From Hyaloperonospora brassicae (taxonomy: Eukaryota; Oomycota; Peronosporomycetes; Peronosporales; Peronosporaceae): 64,000 nt of DNA. The stretch spans positions 1-64,000 of the forward strand of contig CANTFL010001181.1 of assembly GCA_947650285.1 (NCBI GenBank). Reading direction: 5' to 3'. Below, piece after piece: positions 11,505 through 21,900 of the stretch. The first letter of the stretch is position 1; every line of letters begins with the position of its first letter. The notes below the pieces were generated by a model. The model was not told the DNA's origin, searched no databases, and saw nothing but the letters and a program-made list of their open reading frames with translations. The position numbers and the translations under genes are program-made.

Positions 11505-12426
11505 GAGTATGAGGTACCCATTCGGCAGGACTGCCCTTACGCCGTGGATGTTTTTGAACATCGTGGCCAGGGTCGCCTTGCGAGCGAGAACGCTTCTCAC
11601 CAATAGTGGTGGGAGGTGGCGTGTTGCCCCGCACCTTAGGGTCGTGACCCGTGGCTACCATTGTAGCTGGAGCATAACGCGTACGTGTACGCAACTGGCC
11701 TCTGGCCTTGAGCTTGGCATACTCGAACTGGAGCTTCCGTTCCATACGAACGTCAGCCACATCAGCGCTGGCCCGCAGCGCTGGCACACTGCTAAGATGC
11801 CGCTTGCGGTACACCCAACGGATGAACTCATTGTCCTCCTCCTCGGGCAGTTCGCCAGCGAACAACAAGATTGGCACACCCTTTGTCGGTCGAACCGAAA
11901 CACCACGAGAGAGACTCTCAAGGTGTGCCAGGTACTGACCTTGCGTGGTAAAGAATGGTTCGAGATACCTCTCATTTAGAGCCTTACGAAAGGCGATATC
12001 TTCTGGCGACGTAGCCTCGGGCGCAATTGCCCATGTTGAAAGGCTACGGCCTTCCTCTTGACGGAGGCGTTGCTCCACGTCAGGTGTTGCAAACACGTAA
12101 CCACTCCGGTTTCGAACAACCGCCTGGGTATGAGTGCGACGTAGAGCACGCTCCTCACGCTGACGGATCAGCTCCTGTTGCTCGTCGAGCGGTTTCGTGA
12201 TGATGTTCTCACCTGCATCTGTTGTATGATGCTGCGCCACTGGCGCGGTGGTATCACCGCGTTCAACGAACGGATTCGGTGCTGTTAGAGGACGAGCCTC
12301 AGGTACAGCGGAGTGGGATGATATCCCGTCATCTCCATGGACACTGGTATCACTACCATAGTCCACATCCTCGTCGAAGTCGAGGTAAGATGAAAGAGTC
12401 CGAGACTCGTTGGGTGGCAATGCCAT
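11125..12426 (-). CDS. Antisense accessory ORF of the Gypsy element, copy 1 (433 aa)
   Basis: An uninterrupted 433-codon ORF runs opposite to gag-pol, from just inside the 3' LTR back into the pol 3' end, overlapping the chromodomain coding region by about 380 bases. It starts MALPPNES. The N-terminal half is acidic then Arg-rich; the middle carries a basic stretch (KRSRSQGD, KHPRRKGS) that could be a nuclear signal; the C-terminal 80 residues contain a Leu/Ala/Glu heptad-like coiled coil (after VVGVPKEEHEKV). I recognise no named family. Codon comparison with copy 2 shows more synonymous than replacement codons, which supports a translated protein. Possible roles (antisense regulator, nuclear transit or tethering factor) are inference. 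Confidence 0.72.
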   Translation of the reverse strand: MALPPNESRTLSSYLDFDEDVDYGSDTSVHGDDGISSHSAVPEARPLTAPNPFVERGDTTAPVAQHHTTDAGENIITKPLDEQQELIRQREERALRRTHTQAVVRNRSGYVFATPDVEQRLRQEEGRSLSTWAIAPEATSPEDIAFRKALNERYLEPFFTTQGQYLAHLESLSRGVSVRPTKGVPILLFAGELPEEEDNEFIRWVYRKRHLSSVPALRASADVADVRMERKLQFEYAKLKARGQLRTRTRYAPATMVATGHDPKVRGNTPPPTTIGEKRSRSQGDPGHDVQKHPRRKGSPAEWVPHTPTSSPTPGTLATSPDTGIGHDEDVAEGVAPHGTGGSLAHQAESVVVGVPKEEHEKVVRELSGLQETLCKTQSALDAMQARVQASELALARVDGQLGLLVRMQQPTARPYYPAQAPPSSHGTDPDTV

Positions 12427-12523
12427 GGAGTTTCGTGTTTAGCAACCGCGAGGTTAAGCACACACACACACCAACCTCTTCGAGGAAAGAAGCCTATTGA
12501 AATTTTGTGGTAACGTCAGTCTG

Positions 12524-12534
12524 ATGGGGGAGGG
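12524..12534 (+). promoter_or_regulatory. Polypurine tract before LTR 2
   Basis: ATGGGGGAGGG sits directly against the TGTAAC of the LTR, as expected for the plus-strand primer of an LTR retroelement. The identical tract precedes LTR 3 (19636-19646). Confidence 0.8.
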
Positions 12535-13009
12535 TGTAACGGGGTTACACGTCGGCTGGTAGTCGACGATAGGTGTGGTGCACACAAGAGAGGGGGTACC
12601 CTATAAAGTAACTTTAGAACACAGTGAGTGTATCAATTGTTGGAGACTGATGTCTGTCATCAATTGATTACGAGATCTTTTATGAGGTTATTTAGGGCAG
12701 GTTAAATACGTTGTTCTACGGTGTTCGTTTAGGTTTGATAAAGAAATAAAAATCCAGTTCCCCTTTTGATCACTGAAAGACACGTGCCTTACGAGGCGTC
12801 TTTGATCGGTAGGAGCTATCGATACCTGTGAAGGTAGCTACTCCTGAGCACCCTGTGCTGTGATTCTTTTGAATTGTTTGGTCCCTTAGGAACGAAGACC
12901 GTAAGCTCTCTGAGCTTTTTGACTCTCTGAGTCGGGTTCGTAGAACCAAAGTTGCTCGTAAGAGCGTCAAGTCTTCCTCTGACTTTAGGAGCTGTGTAGC
13001 TCCGCTACA
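12535..13009 (+). repeat. LTR 2 (shared middle LTR)
   Basis: 475 bases. It serves as 3' LTR of copy 1 and 5' LTR of copy 2. It differs from LTR 1 at three positions but from LTR 3 at about fifteen (3.2%). The near identity of LTR 1 and LTR 2 alongside the diverged LTR 3 implies that the array was assembled from two different insertions or later converted. Confidence 0.93.
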
Positions 13010-13068
13010 TATGGTAGCACTCGTAGTCAATCTACACCTGAGTCGGTAACGACTGATCCTCTGTGAGG

Positions 13069-14103
13069 ATGGAGCAATCCACACCCCTCTCTGAGGTCCA
13101 AAAGGCTGCGCTTGAGAAGCTCACCGCGGCAGTAGGCCCAGAGTATGTGGAGTTTCTAGCTGCACAAGGTCCCGATGTGCTCAATGCACGAGTCGAGACC
13201 TTCATGCAGTACGAAACGGCCCTTTTAGGGCAGGTATAAAACCAGGTAGCGTCGGCTATGCCGACACGCTATGTGGCGATGCCACCAGAAGAGACTAAGC
13301 CTCGTCCCCTTCGGGTGGACGTTAAACATTACTCCGGGAAGGAGGGGGAAAACTTGACCCTCTGGATCCGTGAGATTGAGATGGCCATGAGATCTGGCTT
13401 GATCTCAATCGAGCATCAGCGAGTCTCGCTGGCCATCTCAAAGCTCGATGGAAGAGCTAGAGAATGGGCTTTGACGTGCGGCACGTCGGTCGAATTGGCG
13501 TTTCCCACTTGGGATTCGCTCAATCTAGACCTATTGCGAGTTTTCTCGCCGCATAATCGGGCCTATCGCGTGCGCTCACGATTCTTGCCTACCCGTCAGG
13601 GTAAGAACGAGTTATCAAACTATTTCCATGATTTGAGAACTCTGATGGGTGCTATGCAGCCCGACCCTCTCCCTGAGACAGTCTACGTGACAGTCTTCAT
13701 GGAAGGTCTTCGCACTGGCGTTGCCAGGACCGAGGTCTTTCGAGTCCATCCCTCGACTTTTGAGGAGGCTGTGAGCATTGCTCAGAATGCTGAGCATAAC
13801 TTTAAGTCAGCAAGACTTGATTGGAATGGGTACAACCCAAGCTATGCGAGGGCAACCTCAGCAAATAGCTCAGCTTACTTTAAGCCCAAACCGATGGATC
13901 TCAGCAATGCTGAAGATGAAGGTGAAGCTGAGCTTCATGTTGCGGAGCAACGACAGGAGGTGAGACGCTGTTACATGTGCGGAAGCACTAAACACTTACG
14001 TCCCACTTGTCCTTTGCGTAAGCAACGACCAACTCCTACGGGTCGAAACCCCAGCCTCAACCAGAAAATTGGTATGGCACGGGGAAACGTCGACACCCAG
14101 TAG
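13069..14103 (+). pseudogene. gag: Retrotransposon gag with in-frame stop (copy 2)
   Basis: Equivalent to the copy 1 gag, with the same early TAA (13237-13239). The 281-codon downstream ORF (13258-14103) keeps the MPTRYVAMPPE start and the CCHC knuckle. Only scattered single-base differences from copy 1 are seen (for example Ser to Pro in MQSDPLP). Confidence 0.88.
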
Positions 14104-14189
14104 GCGCGGGGCGCCCTTTTGGGGTAGAACTGAGTTCTTTCACTTCTCTACGAGGTAGAGCAACACAGGGATTAGCCCCACAGAGCTCC

Positions 14190-17100
14190 GTGCCAACAAG
14201 CACAGAGCGTGGATACAAGCCTGGCTTGTTAGTCGCCGAGGCGATAGTTAAAGGCTTTGAGAAGCAATGGCCGATATTAATCTTTTCTGGGGCATCATGC
14301 AACTATGCTAGACGCCGTTCCCTTGAGGGGGGTCAGCAATATGCTGAGGCGCTCAAAGCGCACGACGGTGATTCCATCACTGTTCGGTTAGCGACGGGTA
14401 GTCGCGTTACTGTGCCTAAAGTTCCGTTGAACTTGGGCGTGAAGTTTCTGGACTTTGATAGCACAGAACATTGTCTCGTCCTTGACTTGGATTCGAGATA
14501 CGATCTCATCCTAGGTATGGCATGGCTTGAACGCCATGAACCATGGATCGATTGGAGGTCTAAGACCTTAGGCGACACGCGCAATGTTTCAGCGAAGCTT
14601 TGGAGAGTCATGAACCCACCTTTGCTAGGCAACGAAAGCACTATTGGCGCGAGTCATTGGCGGAAGATATCAATGTGCTGTACATTGGTATGTCGGAGCT
14701 AACTAGCTCGAATGTCTATGACATGAATATTGAGCGGAGCCCTTCTAATGTGTTTGAAGAGAGATGTACTCCGTTGAGTGATAATCGTTGTGATAATGAG
14801 TCACTGCATGCGTCAAGCATGGTTGGCCTACGGGCGGGACATACAGGAAGTAATTCCCATGATGTCAGTGCGATGGCACGTGAAATTACACAGAGTGAGG
14901 GTGGCCGTGATGGCACCTCACTGAATGTTGGTAATGACATTGATGGCGAGAAGCCAGAGTGTTCAGGGCTAGGCCCGAATGCTGTACGTGAAGTGGTATG
15001 TGTTAATCCACTGGGTGAATTGTTCGAGTTACATAACTCTCCACCAGACGTCGTTCAAGACATGAGCTCTTGTATAGAGCGTGCTAAGACAAATAGCAAC
15101 TACAGGGACCCTACTGTCCCAACTTTTGAGAAGCGTAATGGGTCTACGATCCGTCAGTCCCGACGCCCGGTGGCAGCGGATGAGCGCTCCACGTCAGATA
15201 CGTCCCATAGTGATAAAAGAAACAATACACTATACACACTTGTCAATGTGTTGACTGGCCATATCGATGGCAATATTAGTCTTGAGACTCTTCCATCTTT
15301 GGATACTCTATTTCAACTAGACGAAATGTCTGACGGCGAATTTAGCCAAGCCTTACAGGCAGGAGAATTATCCGATCTAGTGGTCATTCGACCCGATGCA
15401 GAGTTGAGTTCTTCCTCGTTATTGGACGAATCCGTCCTCGAGGACACAAAGGCATCATTACGTGCGCGTAGTGGATCTGCGATCCTCAAAAATCCGCTGG
15501 ATCCGTTTTATCCTTTGGTAAAGGAGTTTCGGGACGTGGTGTGTCACAACCCACCGTCCTTCTTCCTCCCGATAGAGGTGTACGTCATGAAATTGACTTG
15601 GTTACTGGAACTAAATACTGCGTAACACGGCAGTGGCTTTTACCGAAGGAACAATGTGACGTCATTGACGACTTCTTTCGTGCAAAGCACGCAGCGGGCA
15701 TGGTTCGTGAGAGCAAATCTCCTCATTCCACGCCCACATTTTGTGTTCGAAAGCCCAATAGAAAGTGGCGCATTGTTCATGATTATAATAAGCTTAATGT
15801 TGCCACGATCCCGCTCAGACGCCAATCCCTCGGAAAGGTGTTCTTCAGAACAAAATGGTGGGATGTACATTGTACAGTGCACTCAATTTAGTCGATGGTT
15901 ATTACCAATTACTCATGCGTGAGGAAGATATCCCGCTAACAGCGGTTAGTACCCCGAGCGGTATGCTCTGGGAGTGGCTAGTTATGCCACAGGGCTTGTC
16001 AAACGCCCCAGATACGTTCAATCGTCTTGTGATGCAACTGTTTCGGCCTCACCGAGGTTATGCACAGACCTACTTTGATGACATCTTTGTCCATAGTCGT
16101 GCTATGAACGGCCGGTCTGATGTGGACAATCACATCGACCATTTACGAGCAGTGCTCGAGTGCATGCGCACAAACAAGTTGTATGCCAATGCCTCTAAGT
16201 GCATCTTTGGTGCACAAGAGATTCCCTTTTTAGGGTGCTTCATTGGGAAGCGTGGTCTTAGAGCGGATCCCGCTAAGATAAAAGCCATAGTAGATTGGCC
16301 GGTTCTCAAGAACCAGAAGGACTTACGTAAGTGGCTTGGTCTTGCCAATTACTTACACAAGTATAGTGCGAACTATGCGGACATGTCTCGGCCATTATCC
16401 AATCTCCTTAAAAAGGATGTGGAATGGTTTTGGACTAACACCGAGCATGAAGCCTTTACGTCTGTTAAAGAGAGTATATTTCATGATCCAATCTTGGCTT
16501 TGCCCGATCCTGTTCGGCCTTTCAGTTTCGTCTGTGACGCATCTGACTTTGACATCGGCAGTGCTCTGTTACAAACAGATAATGATGGACGGGAACGCGT
16601 CATTGCGTTTGAGTCCCGGCAGCTGAAAGCAGCTGAAAAGAACTATCCAGTTCATGACAAAGAGCTACTTGCAATGAAGTATGCTTTAGTCAAATTCAGA
16701 GTTCATCTGCTTGGCTCTAAGCCTTTTGTGATCTATACAGGTCATGCGTCATTACGCACTGCGACCCAGTCGCCACATCTCTCTCAGCGAATGGCTCGTT
16801 GGCTCTCATTCTTTGCGGAATATAACTTCGAGGTGAAGTATAAGCCGGACAAGCAGAATGCTTTGGCTGATGCGTTGTCACGCAGTCCTGACTATGAGCT
16901 TGCTCATGTTACGACTCTGTCATCATCGGTCACAGACCTCATTCGTTCGGCATATGCCAAAGATGAACACTGTGTAGCTTTGCTACGTGCTCTGGGGAGC
17001 GAGGAGTTTAGCGACTCAGACATTAAATTGTCGGCACGTTTGCGAGCGAGGCTACATCGATATTCCATCGATCAAGGCCTGTTTTGCTATAGCACGGATG

Positions 17101-18581
17101 TGGAGGATACTCCCCGTATCGTTGTTCCTCATGATGAGGAATTGAAGTATCGCATCCTCTATGAGGCGCATGATACTGCGGTCAGCGGTCATCTCGGTCG
17201 AGAGAAGACATATAGATCTGTGAGCCAATATTATTGGTGAACCAAACTTTACAAATGGGTAAGCACATACGTGCGTACGTGTGAAACGTGTCAACGGGTG
17301 AAACCCTCAGCTCATGCGGCTGCGCCGCTCGCTAGTTTGCCTATACCCTCTGGGTGCTGGGAGTCCATCAGTATGGATTTCATGTTCGGTATGCCGAAAG
17401 ATGTGCAAGGCAATACGGGTATTGTGGTCTTTGTTGACCGTTTGAGCAAGATGGCTCACTTGGCGGCTGTTCCAGATACCATTGATGGTGAAGGTACAGC
17501 TACGCTGTTTATCGATCGAGTGTTTTGACAACACGGCTTCCCTGTGGCAATTGTCTCTGACCGAGACCCTCGCTTCACTGGAAATTTTTGGAAGTCCATC
17601 TTCAAGGTGCTCGGCACACTTTTGGACATGTTCACGGCGGATCATCCGCAGACCGATGGTCAAACCAAGCGAGTCAATCGCGTTATCGGTGATATATTAC
17701 GCAGTGTTTGCGCTAATACACCAAAACGTTGGAGTTCGATGCTTCCTGTTGTTGAGTTTGCGTTAAATAACGCTGTTCACGCCTCTACAGGCTTTACTCC
17801 GTTCTACGTGAACGGTCTCACACACCCTCGCGTTCCGTTGACGCTACCACTGCGTGGTTCAGGGCTTGGTGGGGGAGAGATGGCCGATCGGCTTGCTGGT
17901 ATCAGTCCTGCTACTGTTCAGAAACAGGTAAGCAAGTTTCTCGCAACGCGCTTGAATGTGTTACGACACGTACGTGATGCACTGGCTGATAGCCAAGATA
18001 AACAAAAGGAACAAGCTGATGCTCAAGGCAGAGGTTTTATTGAATGTTACAAGGTCGGAGACCAAGTCCTACTCAATGCTAAAAACCTACCTACAAATGT
18101 AGTGTCCGCCGTCTTCAAGACAAAGTTGCGTCCGCGCTTCATTGGGCCATTCACGGTCATTGCTAAGAAGGGATTGGCGTACACGCTCAATCTCCCGCGC
18201 AAACTGCGCACGCACCCAGTGTTCTTCGTTGGCTTACTTAAACCGTATCGGGATCCGTCCCATGTGAACTCGGAGGCGCTTGCGCCGGGTAATAGGGCCT
18301 TGCCGTCGGCTGTTGCATCCGAACCAGGAGGCCAAGCTGACCATCCACACGGGCTAAGGCCAACTCCGATGCTTGAACACGGGCTTGCATCGCGTCGAGC
18401 GCACTCTGGGTCTTACACAATGTCTCTTGGAGACCACTCAGCTCACGGAGAACCTTCTCGTGCTCCTCCTTCGGTACCCCGACCACCACCGACTCTGCTT
18501 GATGAGCAAGGGAACCACCAGTTCCATGTGGAGCGACTCCTCAGCGACGTCGTCGTCGTGGCCAATACCAGTATCTGGTGA
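14190..18581 (+). pseudogene. pol: Retrotransposon pol, copy 2, multiply disabled
   Basis: Same domain order and same lesions as copy 1: F-S-G in protease, two RT-region frame changes, T-G-H in RNase H, stops in the integrase region (17238-17240 and 17526-17528), and Lys for the catalytic Glu. Two private one-base deletions were added: near 14590 in the protease-linker region, and near 18541 just before the chromodomain, so the frame ends at 18581 instead of entering the chromodomain. RT retains YFDD. Shared lesions mean the two bodies descend from one already defective sequence. Confidence 0.9.
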
Positions 18582-19538
18582 AGTGGCGAGGGTACCCGGA
18601 GTCGGAGAACTCGTAGGAGTATGAGATACCCATTCGGCAGGACTGCCCTTACGCCGTGGATGTTTTTGAACATCGTGGCCAGGGTCGCCTTGCGAGCGAG
18701 AACGCTTCTCACCAATAGTGGTGGGAGGTGGCGTGTTGCCCCGCACCTTAGGGTCGTGACCCGTGGCTACCATTGTAGCTGGAGCATAACGCGTACGTGT
18801 ACGCAACTGGCCTCTGGCCTTGAGCTTGGCATACTCGAACTGGAGCTTCCGTTCCATACGAACGTCAGCCACATCAGCGCTGGCCCGCAGCGCTGGCACA
18901 CTTCTAAGATGCCGCTTGCGGTACACCCAACGAATGAACTCATTGTCCTCCTCCTCGGGCAGTTCGCCAGCGAACAACAAGATTGGCACACCCTTTGTCG
19001 GTCGAACCGAAACACCACGAGAGAGACTCTCAAGGTGTGCCAGGTACTGACCTTGCGTGGTAAAGAATGGTTCGAGATACCTCTCATGTAGAACCTTACG
19101 GAATGCAATGTCTTCCGGCGACGTAGCCTCTGGTGCAATTGCCCATGTTGCGAGGCTACGGCCTTCCGTTTGACGGAGACGTCGCTCCACGTCAGGTGTT
19201 GCAAACACGTAACCACTCCGGTTTCGAACAACCGCCTGGGTATGCGATCGGCGTCGAGCTCTCTCCCCACGCTGACGGATCAGCTCCTGTTGTTCGTCGA
19301 GCGGGTTCGTGATGATGTTCTCACCTTCATCTGTTGTATGATGCTGCGCCACTGGCGCGGTGGTATCAACACGTTCAACGAACGGATTCGGTGCTGTTAG
19401 AGGACGAGCCTCAGGTACAGCGGATTGGGATGATATCCCGTCATCTCCATGGACACTGGTATCACTACCATAGTCCACATCCTCGTCGAAGTCGAGGTAA
19501 GATGAAAGAGCCCGAGACTCGTTGGGTGGCAATGTCAT
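18238..19538 (-). pseudogene. Antisense accessory ORF of the Gypsy element, copy 2 (frameshifted)
   Basis: This is the counterpart of the 433-codon antisense ORF. It starts MTLPPNES at 19538 and matches copy 1 through the acidic N-terminus and Arg-rich middle. The one-base deletion near 18541 shifts the frame after GIGHDDDVAEE; the coiled-coil end continues in the next frame down to 18238. Between about 19080 and 19390 it differs from copy 1 at about 28 of 310 bases, of which about 14 codons are synonymous and 11 are replacements. Confidence 0.75.
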
Positions 19539-19646
19539 GGAGTTTCGTGTTTAGCAACCGCGAGGTTAAGCACACACACACACCAACCTCTTCGAGGAAA
19601 GAAGCCTATTGAAGTTTTGTGGTAACGTCAGTCTGATGGGGGAGGG

Positions 19647-20121
19647 TGTAACGGGGTTACACGTCGGCTGGTAGTCGACGATAGGTGTGGTGCACACAAG
19701 AGAGGGGGTACCCTATAAAGTAATTTTAGAACACAGTGAGTGTATCAATTGTTGGAGACTGATGTCTGTCATCAATTGATTACGAGATCTTTTATGAGGT
19801 TATTTAGGGCAGGTTAAATACGTTGTTCTACGGTGTTCGTTTAGGTTCGATAAAGAAATAAAAATTCAGTTCCCTTTTTGATCACTGAAAGACAGTTGCC
19901 TTACGAGGCGTCTTTGATCGGTAGGAGCTATCGATACCTGTGAAGGTAGCTACTCCTAAGCACTCTGTGCTGTGATTCTTTTGAATCGTTTGGTCCCTTA
20001 GGAACGGGGACCGTAAGCTCTCTGAGCTTTTTGTCTCTCTGAGTCGGGTTCGTAGAACCAAAGTTGCTCGTAAGAGCGTCAAGTCTTCCTCCGACTTAAG
20101 GAGCTGTGCAGCTCCGCTACA
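19647..20121 (+). repeat. LTR 3 (3' LTR of copy 2)
   Basis: 475 bases, TGTAAC...CTACA, followed by ttact. That flank is the reverse complement of agtaa beside the minus-strand element at 2686-2690. It is the most diverged LTR of the set (about 15 differences from LTR 2). Confidence 0.92.
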
Positions 20122-20870
20122 TTACTCGTCAGCGTTTACTTGTAGCCGCTCTTGTACCTTTATATCGCCTTTCGAAGTCCCTTAGACCAGCCAATACTTG
20201 TTTCCTCGTGAGTGAGCTCCGCATAAGATCCAACTGTCCCACTTACGCCAATCATCTCCAGCACTCAGTCTTCCGTCACGCATATCTTGCTTCACACTTA
20301 ATAATCATCGCCTGTCCAGACCGGCGGAGCGCTCACGTTCTTGGGCTCAGGACCTTGTGACAATTCCAGGTGCTACAGAGTGCTTTTGAAGCCGATATTT
20401 TTATTTTCAGACTGGTTTTATTCTTTATCTTTTATCAGCTAGTGAACCTACGTGGCGGCCGTGCTGGACCTCCCCATTATGTCGTGCAGCTTTCACGATC
20501 TTCGGTTGATTGGTGTGACCATCTAAATGGCATAAGCAAAGGACTTCGATGACGGCACTAGACTCATATACCTCTTGAAGAAATGTTCATACGGTCTAAA
20601 GTAGTCGGGAAGGATGTATTATTACACTTTGCACGCTCGATTGGTAACACAACGATTTCAACGGTGCGCATTTGCTGTATCGTTGTAATATATCTATGTT
20701 GTAGAACAGATTATTCTTGTTACTGTGTATTTTGATGATAAGCTGATTATAGAGGGTTCAAGCAGCATCGATGTAGTAACAGACTTACGTACACGTTTTG
20801 TTTCGTAGGATATGTGACGCGTGTTGTATCATTTCTATATGGAGGTATTGTACAAGCCTGGTGTGGTGTA
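20122..20870. other. Flanking DNA without a recognised gene
   Basis: The host flank right of the array begins ttactcgtcagcg. Short ORFs occur on both strands, but none has recognisable content or splice context. I see nothing to annotate. Confidence 0.5.
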
Positions 20871-21900
20871 GGGAATTTACAAGCATGGTATTTCCTACTT
20901 TTGACTTGATTATAGAAGAAGTGAACCCGACGAGAGAAGCTGAAGCTCATCGAAGTCGACGAAATAAGACTCGACGAGAAACGACAAGACGAGGCAAGAC
21001 CTGACGAGTGAATACTCGACGAGCCAAGACTCGATGAGGGGTCGAGATGATATTTGGTCCATCCCACTAGGTACTAGTATAGGACGACGAGGGGGATGAA
21101 GGACAACCACTCAGGCGTCCTTACCAATCAGGAAGAGAATAAGAGATAATTAATACAGAGCAGAATTTTCCGAGTCCAAGACACGTGTACGCTTTTGAGG
21201 GAAGTCCTTGCGTGGGACGTATTATTCCTGATGTCGAGTCTCGAGGCACATAGCTTGTAAAGGTCTCGATTGGAAGTGCCAAGTGTAAAGTCGGCTCGGG
21301 TTAGGCATTACTCGATTCCAGCGAAAGACAAGGCTCGTCGCACTGCGAGCCAGTGAACCAGTAGACGGCACTGCTTAATGGCTCGTCGCACGGCGAGCCG
21401 GTTACCCAATAGACGATACCGCTTAAGTCTCGTCACACGTCGAGACGGTGACCCAATAGACGATACCGCTTTGAAGTCTCGTCGCACTGCGAGCCAGTGC
21501 CTTTCTTGATGGCACTCTCCAAAGACTCGTCAAGCGACTAGCCGGTGGGTCTTTAACCAAGGACATTGTAAGTCTTCCAGTCAAGCGAATACTGCGCTCG
21601 GTGGATCTAAAAGCGTGAAAACGCCGAAATCTACCCATTAATACGAGGCCACAGGATTAGAGGAACGAAACCTGCTGAGCTCAGGCAGTCTTCTGGAAAG
21701 AAATATGAGTATTTGGAGGTATTTAGCTAGTCGAGAGCTACAACTGAACCCAAAGGGGCGCCCCAAGAAGGGGATTCAATTGACGTACAAGCCCAAATGC
21801 TTCGACTAGCTCGGCGATTGTTGTGTTGTTACGTTGAGACTGTATTGATCTGACTAACTACTATACCACACTGGTGCGAACCTGTGTCAGTCTCAAACTG
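20870..21900 (+). repeat. Decayed LTR/leader relic of the right-hand Gypsy family
   Basis: Several blocks match 54400-55600 in the same order: a GTGGTGTAG-G-GAA block, CTTGACTTGATTATA followed by GTGAACCCGACGAGAGAA, a short CTCGACGAG-type array, AATTTTC-AAGTCCAAGACACG, repeated CTCGTCGCAC-GCGAG-CGGTGACCCAATAGACG units, GAGCTCAGGCAG, then CACAACTGAACCC. The copy is shorter and more degraded than the right-hand one. The repeated CTCGTC/GACGAG units (21300-21500) probably form a tandem array in the original LTR. Confidence 0.6.

Larger units (their letters stand above)
5421..20121 (+). mobile_element. Tandem Gypsy array: LTR-internal-LTR-internal-LTR
   Basis: Two full element bodies in direct orientation share the middle LTR. 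The repeat period is 7114 bases (5421 to 12535) and 7112 bases (12535 to 19647). The two-base difference comes from single-base deletions near 14590 and 18541 in the second body. Order of parts: LTR, tRNA-primer-like site, gag, protease, RT, RNase H, integrase, chromodomain, antisense ORF, polypurine tract, LTR. The domain order (integrase after RNase H) and the C-terminal chromodomain place it in the chromovirus branch of Ty3/Gypsy. Such shared-LTR arrays usually arise by unequal recombination between LTRs. Both bodies carry the same inactivating changes. Confidence 0.93.
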
